Shown here one piece after another: positions 16,441 to 22,551 of a DNA stretch of 26,603 nt (position 1 is the first letter of the stretch; every line of letters starts with the position of its first letter). The DNA comes from an uncultured Pseudomonadota bacterium (lineage in GTDB: Bacteria > Pseudomonadota > Gammaproteobacteria > Xanthomonadales > Ahniellaceae). The notes under the pieces are model-generated. The model had not been told where the DNA came from. It did no database searches and saw only the letters and a program-made list of their open reading frames with translations. Position numbers and translations under genes: made by a program. The stretch is taken from assembly GCA_937996755.1 (NCBI GenBank), contig CALKUS010000120.1:1-26603 (forward strand). The letters run 5' to 3'.

Positions 16441-16563
16441 AGGGCCCGGGGCCAGGGGCCCGGGGCCCGGACGAGCGAGGGCACGCGTCGCTTCGCGCGC
16501 ACCGGGCGTTCAGCGCGAAGCCGGCCTTCATGGGCCCTGTGCCCTGGGCCCTGGGCCCCTGCA
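16441..16563. repeat. GC-rich GGGCCC repeat element between mreB and mreC
   Basis: Both ends carry clustered GGGCCC palindromes: left AGGGCCCGGGGCC and GGGGCCCGGGGCCC, right GGGCCCTG repeated with CCCTGGGCCCTGGGCCCC. The middle has a 9-bp stem, GCTTCGCGC at 16490-16498 with GCGCGAAGC at 16513-16521. No reading frame or ribosome site explains it. It resembles the GGGCCCTGGGCCC-type dispersed repeats of Xanthomonadales (from memory) and looks inserted into an otherwise compact operon. Confidence 0.6.
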
Positions 16564-16589
16564 CATGAACACCCACGCTGGCCGCTCCG

Positions 16590-17639
16590 TCACTCGGGCG
16601 AGAAGAACTCGCTACCGTGCAGGTCGATCATCTCGAGCGCGCGGCCACCACCGCGGGCGACGCAGGTGAGCGGGTCGTCGGCAACCTGCACGTGCAGCCC
16701 GGTTTCCTCGGCCAGCAGGCGGTCGAGGTCCTTGAGCAGCGCGCCGCCGCCGGTGAGGACGATGCCGCGCTCGGCCACGTCGGAGCAGAGCTCCGGCGGG
16801 GTCTGCTCGAGCGCGGCCTTCACCGCGCTCACGATGCCGGCGAGCGGCTCGTGCAGCGCCTCGAGGATCTCGTTCGAGTTGATCTGGAACATGCGCGGCA
16901 CGCCCTCGGCGAGGTTGCGGCCGGACACTTCGATTTCCTTGACCTCGGACTGCGGGTAGGCGCAGCCGATTTCCATCTTGATGCGCTCGGCGGTGGATTC
17001 GCCGATCAGCGTGCCGTGGTTGCGGCGCACGTAGTTGATGATCGCCTCGTCGAAGCGGTCGCCGCCGATGCGGACCGACTGCGCGTAGACGATGCCGTTG
17101 AGCGAGATGACCGCCACCTCGGACGTGCCGCCGCCGATGTCGAGCACCATCGAGCCGCGCGCCTCGTGCACCGGGATGCCGGCGCCGATGGCGGCCGCCA
17201 TGGGCTCCTCGATCAGGAACACGTCGCGCGCGCCGGCGCCTTCGGCCGACTCCTTGATCGCGCGGCGCTCCACCTGGGTCGAGCCGCACGGCACGCAGAT
17301 CAGCACGCGCGGGCTGGGGCGCAGGAAGCGCGAGCGGTGCACCTTGCGGATGAACGCCTGCAGCATCTCCTCCGTCATCGTGAAGTCGGCGATCACGCCG
17401 TCCTTCATCGGGCGGATGGTGACGATGTTGCCGGGCGTGCGGCCCAGCATGCGCTTCGCTTCCCAGCCGACGGCGGCGACCGAGCGCGGGCCGCCGGGGC
17501 CACGGTCCTGCCGGATCGCCACCACGGAAGGCTCGTTCAGGACGATGCCCTGGCCACGCGCATAGATCAGCGTGTTGGCCGTGCCGAGGTCGATGGACAG
17601 GTCGTTGGAGAAGACGCCGCGGAGGCTCTTGAAGAACAT
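16590..17639 (-). CDS. mreB: Rod shape-determining actin homologue MreB
   Basis: 349 residues (E. coli 347). Actin-fold nucleotide sites are visible: phosphate 1 FSNDLSIDLGTANTLIY, phosphate 2 VLDIGGGTSEVAVISLNG, and the adenosine motif GIVLTGGGALLKDLD. MreB polymerises into membrane-bound filaments that guide the elongasome, so a rod-shaped cell is expected. The ATG at 17639 gives the usual MFFKSLRGVFSNDL membrane-binding start; no strong Shine-Dalgarno is seen before it. It is the first gene of the minus-strand wall run and is divergent from gatC. Confidence 0.97.
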   Translation of the reverse strand: MFFKSLRGVFSNDLSIDLGTANTLIYARGQGIVLNEPSVVAIRQDRGPGGPRSVAAVGWEAKRMLGRTPGNIVTIRPMKDGVIADFTMTEEMLQAFIRKVHRSRFLRPSPRVLICVPCGSTQVERRAIKESAEGAGARDVFLIEEPMAAAIGAGIPVHEARGSMVLDIGGGTSEVAVISLNGIVYAQSVRIGGDRFDEAIINYVRRNHGTLIGESTAERIKMEIGCAYPQSEVKEIEVSGRNLAEGVPRMFQINSNEILEALHEPLAGIVSAVKAALEQTPPELCSDVAERGIVLTGGGALLKDLDRLLAEETGLHVQVADDPLTCVARGGGRALEMIDLHGSEFFSPE

Positions 17640-17682
17640 GGGGGGTTCGCAGCCGGGAGGATGTTTCGAAAAAAAGCGCGCT

Positions 17683-17711
17683 ACTTTAGCAATCGACCCT
17701 ACCACCGGCAA
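17683..17711 (-). promoter_or_regulatory. Candidate sigma-70 promoter for the mreB operon
   Basis: On the minus strand, TTGCCG (17706-17711) and TAAAGT (17683-17688) are 17 bases apart, the ideal spacing, and would start transcription near 17676, giving a leader of about 37 bases. An A/T-rich run (CGAAAAAAAGC) lies just downstream. The divergent gatC promoter should lie in the same 171-base gap; GTTAAGAT (about 17758-17765) is a possible -10 for it, without a clear -35. Confidence 0.45.
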
Positions 17712-17810
17712 GCAAGAAAACCGCATGCAGTGATAGAGTTCGCGGTTCGGACGCAACGTTAAGATTGCGCAAAACCGCAGGGGATTTTCTGGTTTTTTCC
17801 TGACTCGCAC

Positions 17811-18098
17811 ATGCACGCAGATCCCGCCCTCATCGATCACCTCGCGCGACTGTCGCGCCTCGCGCTGGACGCATCGGACCGCGAGCGCCTCGCGAACGAA
17901 CTGCCGCGCGTCGTCGCGCTGCTCGACTCACTCGCGCGCGCATCCGTCGAAGGCGTCGAACCGCTCGCGCATCCGCTCGAGCTGAGCGTGCGCCTGCGCG
18001 AGGATGTCGTGACCGAAGGCGACCGCAGCGACGAGCTGCTCGCGCTCGCGGGCGAGTCGCAGGGCGGCTACTACCTCGTCCCGCGCGTGATCGACTGA
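17811..18098 (+). CDS. gatC: Aspartyl/glutamyl-tRNA amidotransferase subunit C
   Basis: 95 residues, normal for GatC. The IDHLARLSRLAL start, a helical middle and the end GESQGGYYLVPRVID fit the family, in which the C-terminal tail wraps around GatA. It holds GatA and GatB together in the GatCAB complex, which amidates Glu-tRNAGln (and Asp-tRNAAsn in some species). The ATG at 17811 was taken from family length; no good Shine-Dalgarno precedes it. The gatA ATG follows two bases after the stop, so the three subunits are likely coupled. Confidence 0.93.
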   Translation: MHADPALIDHLARLSRLALDASDRERLANELPRVVALLDSLARASVEGVEPLAHPLELSVRLREDVVTEGDRSDELLALAGESQGGYYLVPRVID

Positions 18099-18100
18099 GC

Positions 18101-19558
18101 ATGGAGCGCCGCAGCCTCAGCGAATGGCGCGACGCCCTCGTCGCGCGCCGCGTCTCCGCCGCCGAGCTGGCACAGGCCGCGCTCGCTGCCGCGCGCGAAG
18201 CCCAGCCCGCATTGAACGCGCTCATCAGCGAAGCGTCCGACGACGCGATCCTCGCGGCCGCGGCCACGGCCCAGGCCGTGATCGGCCGGCGCGATGCCTC
18301 GCCGCTGGCCGGAATTCCCTTTGCCCACAAGGACTTGTTCTGCACGCGCGGCCTGCGGACGACGGCCGGCTCGCGCATGCTCGACGGCTTCGTCCCGCCC
18401 TACGACGCGACGGTCGCGGCGCGCCTGAACGGCGCCGGCGCCGTGTGCATCGGCAAGGCGAACATGGACGAATTCGCCATGGGCTCGTCGAACGAGAACA
18501 GCCATTACGGCGCGGTCCGCAATCCGTGGGACCACGGCCGGGTGCCCGGCGGCTCGTCGGGCGGTTCGGCCGCGCTCGTCGCGGCGGGCGCCGTGCCGTT
18601 CGCGACCGGCAGCGACACCGGCGGATCGGTGCGACAGCCCGCCGCGTTCTGCGGCATCACGGGCATCAAGCCGACCTACGGCCGCGTCTCCCGGTTCGGG
18701 ATGATCGCGTACGCGTCGAGCCTGGACCAGGCGGGCGTGCTCGCACGCACGGCCGAGGACTGCGCGATCGTGCTCGGCGCGATGGCCGGCGCCGACCCGA
18801 ACGATGCAACCTGCGCCGACGCGCCGGTGGACGACTACCGGGCACGGCTCGGCGACGGCGTGGCCGGGAGGAAGATCGGGGTCGTGCGCGAGCTGTTCGG
18901 TGCGGGCGTCGATGCGCGCGTGGCCGAGCGGACGCGCGAAGCGCTGGCCCTGCTGGAGCGGGCCGGCGCCACGCTCGTCGACGTCAGCCTGCCCTCGCTC
19001 GCGCTCGCGATCCCGGCGTACTACGTGATCGCGCCGGCGGAAGCATCGAGCAACCTCGCGCGCTACGACGGCGTGCGCTACGGCCATCGCGCCGCGGCCC
19101 CGGCCGACCTCGACGACCTCTACAGCCGCACGCGCGCGGAAGGCTTCGGCCCCGAGACGCGCCTGCGCATCCTGAGCGGCACGTACGTGCTCTCTTCCGG
19201 CTATTACGACGCCTACTACCGTCGTGCGCAGCAGGTGCGCCGGCTGATCGCGGACGATTTCCGCCGCGCGCACGCGCAGGTCGACCTGCTCGCCGGCCCC
19301 ACGACGCCGACGCCGGCGTTCGCGCTCGGCGAGAAGGTTTCCGATCCACTCGCGATGTATGCCGCGGACGTCAATACCGTGGCAGTGAACCTCGCCGGAC
19401 TGCCGGCGATCTCGCTGCCGGCCGGCTTCGTCGACGGGCTGCCCGTGGGCCTGCAGCTGGTCGGCGCTCCGTTCGCGGAGAGCGCGTTGTTCGCCGCGGG
19501 CCATGCGCTGCAGCAGGCGAGCGATTTCCACCTCGCCACGCCGCCGGGGCCCGCCTGA
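18101..19558 (+). CDS. gatA: Glutamyl-tRNA(Gln) amidotransferase subunit A
   Basis: 485 residues, full length. It is the amidase that frees ammonia from glutamine. The Ser-cisSer-Lys triad is visible: K77 in GIPFAHKDLF, S152 in PGGSSGGSAAL and S176 in GSDTGGSVRQP, with the same spacing as in S. aureus GatA (K79, S154, S178). The substrate-binding KPTYGRVSRFG segment is present. The start follows gatC by two bases; the stop overlaps gatB (TGATG). Confidence 0.97.
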   Translation: MERRSLSEWRDALVARRVSAAELAQAALAAAREAQPALNALISEASDDAILAAAATAQAVIGRRDASPLAGIPFAHKDLFCTRGLRTTAGSRMLDGFVPPYDATVAARLNGAGAVCIGKANMDEFAMGSSNENSHYGAVRNPWDHGRVPGGSSGGSAALVAAGAVPFATGSDTGGSVRQPAAFCGITGIKPTYGRVSRFGMIAYASSLDQAGVLARTAEDCAIVLGAMAGADPNDATCADAPVDDYRARLGDGVAGRKIGVVRELFGAGVDARVAERTREALALLERAGATLVDVSLPSLALAIPAYYVIAPAEASSNLARYDGVRYGHRAAAPADLDDLYSRTRAEGFGPETRLRILSGTYVLSSGYYDAYYRRAQQVRRLIADDFRRAHAQVDLLAGPTTPTPAFALGEKVSDPLAMYAADVNTVAVNLAGLPAISLPAGFVDGLPVGLQLVGAPFAESALFAAGHALQQASDFHLATPPGPA

Positions 19559-21000
19559 TGTTCGCCGACTGGGAGGCGGTGATCGGGCTCGAGGTGCACG
19601 TGCAGCTCGCCACGCGCAGCAAGCTCTTTTCGGGTTCGAGCACGGCGTACGGCGCGGAGCCGAACACGCAGGCGTCGCCCGTCGACGTCGCGCTGCCGGG
19701 CACGCTTCCGGTGCCGAACCGCGAGGCGGTGCGCTTCGCGATCCGGCTCGGGCTCGCGATCGACGCGCGGATCGCGCCGCATTCGGTCTACGCGCGCAAG
19801 AACTACTTCTACCCGGACCTCCCGAAGGGCTACCAGATCAGCCAGTACGAGGATCCGATCGTCAGCGCGGGCAGGCTCGCCGTGCGCCGCGACGACGGCA
19901 GCGAGTTCGTCGTGCCGATCCAGCGCGCACACCTCGAGGAGGACGCGGGCAAGAGCGTGCACGACGCGTTCCACGGCGCGACGGGCATCGACCTGAACCG
20001 GGCGGGCACCCCGTTGCTCGAGATCGTCACCGAGCCCGCGCTGCACGGCGCGAGCGACGCGACCGCGTACCTGAAGACCCTGCATCGGCTCGTGCGCTGG
20101 CTCGGCGTCAGCGACGGCAACATGCAGGAAGGCTCGTTCCGCTGCGACGCGAACGTGTCGGTGCGACGGCGTGGCGACGCGAAGCTCGGCACGCGCGCGG
20201 AAATCAAGAACGTCAACTCGTTCCGCTTCGTCGAGAAGGCGATCGACTACGAGATCGAGCGGCAGGTGCGCCTGCTCGAATCCGGCGGCAGCGTGGTGCA
20301 GGAGACTCGCCTCTACGACGAGACGCGCAACCAGACGCGTTCGATGCGCAGCAAGGAATCGGCGCACGACTACCGCTACTTCCCCGATCCCGACCTGCCG
20401 CCGCTCGCGGTGACGCCGGCCGACCTCGAACGCGAGCGCGCCGCGCTGCCCGAGCTGCCGGCGGCTCGACGCGCTCGTTACGTGGCGGAGCTCGCGCTGG
20501 GCGAGGCCGAGGCCGACGCGCTCACGGCCGAGCGCGACACGGCCGACTATTTCGACGTCGTGCAGCGTGCGACGAACGATGCGCGACTGTCGGCGAGCTG
20601 GGTGATCGGCGAGCTCGCGGCCGCGCTGAACGAGCACGGCACGTCGGTCGCGCAGGCGCGGGTCGCCGCGCCCGCGATGGGCGAGCTGCTCGCGCGCGTG
20701 AAGGACGGCACGATCACCGCGAAGAGCGCGAAGGACGTGTTCGCGGCGATGTGGGCCGGCGAAGGCACGCCCGACGCGATCATCGCCGCGAAAGGCCTGA
20801 AGCGCGTGAGCGACGACGGCGCGCTGCTCGCGGCGATCGCCGGCATCGTCGACGCGAATCCGACGCAGGTGGCGCAGTACCGCGGCGGCGACGACAAGGT
20901 CTACACCTGGCTCGTCGGCCAGGTGATGAAGGCGACGCGCGGCAAGGCCGATCCTGCGCGCGTGAACGAACTGCTGCGGAGAACGCTGGACAACAGCTGA
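19558..21000 (+). CDS. gatB: Aspartyl/glutamyl-tRNA amidotransferase subunit B
   Basis: 480 residues, normal. The kinase-amidotransferase domain (1-290) begins WEAVIGLEVHVQL and includes KNYFYPDLPKGYQISQYE, HLEEDAGKS and RCDANVSVR, all family signatures. A helical cradle and a YqeY-like tRNA-binding tail (about 330-480, ending AKDVFAAMW and VMKATRGKADPARVNELL) follow. It phosphorylates and amidates the glutamyl group on misacylated tRNA using ammonia tunnelled from GatA. The ATG at 19558 shares one base with the gatA stop. Confidence 0.97.
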   Translation: MFADWEAVIGLEVHVQLATRSKLFSGSSTAYGAEPNTQASPVDVALPGTLPVPNREAVRFAIRLGLAIDARIAPHSVYARKNYFYPDLPKGYQISQYEDPIVSAGRLAVRRDDGSEFVVPIQRAHLEEDAGKSVHDAFHGATGIDLNRAGTPLLEIVTEPALHGASDATAYLKTLHRLVRWLGVSDGNMQEGSFRCDANVSVRRRGDAKLGTRAEIKNVNSFRFVEKAIDYEIERQVRLLESGGSVVQETRLYDETRNQTRSMRSKESAHDYRYFPDPDLPPLAVTPADLERERAALPELPAARRARYVAELALGEAEADALTAERDTADYFDVVQRATNDARLSASWVIGELAAALNEHGTSVAQARVAAPAMGELLARVKDGTITAKSAKDVFAAMWAGEGTPDAIIAAKGLKRVSDDGALLAAIAGIVDANPTQVAQYRGGDDKVYTWLVGQVMKATRGKADPARVNELLRRTLDNS

Positions 21001-21022
21001 CCAGAGACGAGCGTGACGCTAG

Positions 21023-21066
21023 GATTCGTCCCTGAAGCGCTTCGCTGTTCGGCATCCCTGCCTCAC
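21023..21066. repeat. Partial copy of the ATCCCT-hairpin repeat between gatB and the kinase
   Basis: TTCGTCCCTG at 21026-21035 followed by GTTCGGCATCCCTGCC at 21048-21062 matches the first tandem unit at 8376-8413 but with a different linker (AAGCGCTTCGCT). The hairpin is short here (GGC/GCC around the ATCCCT loop). It lies in the 131-base gap between gatB and the kinase gene. Confidence 0.6.
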
Positions 21067-21131
21067 CCTCGGTCGACGCACGCGTTGCCACCGGCATCGC
21101 GAAAGCGCGCCGACCTCGATCTGGAAAGCCC

Positions 21132-22067
21132 ATGTCTGCACTGATCTGCGGTTCCCTCGCCTACGACACCATCATGGTCTTCCAGGACCAGTTCAAGAAC
21201 CACATCCTGCCGGACAAGGTGCACATCCTGAACGTCGCGTTCCTGGTGCCGCGCATGCGCAAGGAATTCGGTGGCTGCGCCGGCAACATCGCGTACAACC
21301 TGCGCCTGCTCGGCGAGGACCCGATCCCCATGGCCGCGGTCGGCGAGGACTTCGGCCCTTACCGCGCGCACTTCCAGCGCTGCGGCATCCGCCTCGACTG
21401 GGTGAAGGAGATCGAGGACCTCTACACGGCGCAGGCGTACATCACGACCGACCTCGACGACAACCAGATCACCGCGTTCCATCCGGGTGCGATGGTGCGC
21501 TCGGTCGACATCGACGTCGCCGCCGTCAAGGAAGCGAAGTTCGGCATCGTGGCGCCCGACACGCGCGAGGCGATGATCAAGCACGCGCGCGAGTTCGCCG
21601 AGCGCGACATCCCCTTCATCTTCGATCCGGGCCAGGCATTGCCGCTGTTCGACGGCGCGGAGTTCCGCGCGTTCATCGAGCAGGCCGACTACGTGACGGT
21701 GAACGATTACGAGTCGAACCTGCTGCAGCAGCGCACCGGCTGGAGCGAGCAGGAGATCGCGTCGCGCGTGACCGCGTACATCGTGACGCGCGGACCGAAG
21801 GGCTCGCTCATCCACACGCCGAAGGGCGGCATGATCGAGATCCCGCCGGCGGCCGAGCGCCGCATCACCGACCCCACCGGCTGCGGCGACGCGTATCGCG
21901 CCGGCCTGATCTTCGGACTGATGCGCAACATGGACCTCGCGACCGTCGGCCGCATCGCGTCGCTGATGGGCGCGCTCAAGATCGAGCACCCGGGCACGCA
22001 GAACCAGCGCTTCACCTACGACGAGTTCGCCGAGCAGTTCCGCCAGCAGTTCGGCTACAGTCTTTGA
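21132..22067 (+). CDS. PfkB-family carbohydrate/adenosine kinase
   Basis: 311 residues. Both PfkB signatures are present: GGCAGNIAYNLRLLGEDP (47-64) and DPTGCGDAYRAGL (247-259), with D253 as the likely catalytic base. The segments FGGCAGNIAYN and TAFHPGAM resemble bacterial adenosine-kinase-like members, so phosphorylation of adenosine or a related nucleoside is the best guess; ribokinase-like sugar use cannot be excluded. It is cytoplasmic. It lies 131 bases after gatB in the same direction, with a repeat between, so cotranscription is uncertain. A terminator follows at 22389. Confidence 0.85.
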   Translation: MSALICGSLAYDTIMVFQDQFKNHILPDKVHILNVAFLVPRMRKEFGGCAGNIAYNLRLLGEDPIPMAAVGEDFGPYRAHFQRCGIRLDWVKEIEDLYTAQAYITTDLDDNQITAFHPGAMVRSVDIDVAAVKEAKFGIVAPDTREAMIKHAREFAERDIPFIFDPGQALPLFDGAEFRAFIEQADYVTVNDYESNLLQQRTGWSEQEIASRVTAYIVTRGPKGSLIHTPKGGMIEIPPAAERRITDPTGCGDAYRAGLIFGLMRNMDLATVGRIASLMGALKIEHPGTQNQRFTYDEFAEQFRQQFGYSL

Positions 22068-22091
22068 TCGTCCGGACTCGCCTTGCGCTGA

Positions 22092-22133
22092 CCGACGACT
22101 ACGTCGTCGGCCACGCGCGGCGCATCCCTGCGC
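22092..22133. repeat. Two adjacent hairpins, one of the ATCCCT-loop family
   Basis: CCGACGAC / GTCGTCGG (22092-22099 and 22103-22110, loop TAC) is followed by GCGC-ATCCCT-GCGC (22120-22133). The second hairpin has the same loop as the tandem repeats near dacA but a different stem. They sit 25 bases after the kinase stop. Confidence 0.6.
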
Positions 22134-22182
22134 GCGTCGCGCTCCGGCTGCAGGCTCACGAGTGTTCGCGGGCTGCGAGACG

Positions 22183-22363
22183 CTGGATCCCGGCGTGCGC
22201 CGGGATGACGAGATCGGCGGGGCGAGGAAACGCCGGGTTGAGGACAGCAAGTTGATCTCGCGACCCCCTTGCCGGCGGTGTTGTACGGCAATGGATTCCC
22301 GCCTTCGCGGGAATGACGAGAAGTAGTAGCGGCACTGGATCCCGGCGTGCGCCGGGATGACGA
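22183..22363. repeat. Three copies of a GGATCCCGG...CCGGGATGACG hairpin repeat
   Basis: Copies at 22183-22212 and 22335-22363 are identical over 29 bases, each with a perfect 9-bp stem (ATCCCGGCG / CGCCGGGAT). A variant at 22291-22320 uses TTCCCGC / GCGGGAA. All are in the same orientation and followed by GACGA. This is a common dispersed repeat in proteobacterial spacers, recognised from memory. With hairpins before and after, it accounts for most of the 484-base gap between the kinase and the receptor gene; nothing coding is seen there. Confidence 0.75.
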
Positions 22364-22388
22364 ATTTCCGTCACGCTGAAACGAAAAA

Positions 22389-22408
22389 GGGCGGCCGATT
22401 GGCCGCCC
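22389..22408. terminator. Bidirectional intrinsic terminator between kinase and TonB receptor
   Basis: Perfect 8-bp stem GGGCGGCC / GGCCGCCC with loop GATT, preceded by AAAAA and followed by TTCTTCCTT. It has the U-tract needed in both directions and lies between convergent genes. Confidence 0.85.
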
Positions 22409-22435
22409 TTCTTCCTTGCGTGCTTCGCTCTGCAA

Positions 22436-22510
22436 CTGAAAGCGTGGATCGAGGGTTCGTCGTGCGGGAAGAGTCACGCCTCTTCCCGCACGGGCCAAAC
22501 CTGCTTTCAG
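22436..22510 (-). other. Nested long hairpin downstream of the receptor gene
   Basis: An inner perfect 13-bp stem, CGTGCGGGAAGAG / CTCTTCCCGCACG (22461-22473, 22480-22492), is enclosed by an outer 8-bp stem, CTGAAAGC / GCTTTCAG (22436-22443, 22503-22510). The inner stem loop is TCACGC. It would form in the 3' untranslated RNA of the receptor gene, before the terminator. Confidence 0.6.
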
Positions 22511-22512
22511 CC

Positions 22513-22543
22513 ACTCGGATTTCTGCGCAGCAGAAATCCGAGT
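22513..22543 (-). terminator. Perfect 14-bp hairpin just after the receptor stop codon
   Basis: ACTCGGATTTCTGC / GCAGAAATCCGAGT with a 3-base loop, 8 bases beyond the stop codon of the receptor gene on the minus strand. There is no U-tract, so it may protect the mRNA 3' end rather than stop transcription; the canonical terminator is further on at 22389-22408. Confidence 0.55.
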
Positions 22544-22551
22544 GAGGTTAC

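Noticed and set aside
18124..19557. Open frame continuing upstream of gatB through gatA
   Set aside because: Arg-rich shadow of gatA; gatB starts at the ATG overlapping the gatA stop, where family sequence begins.
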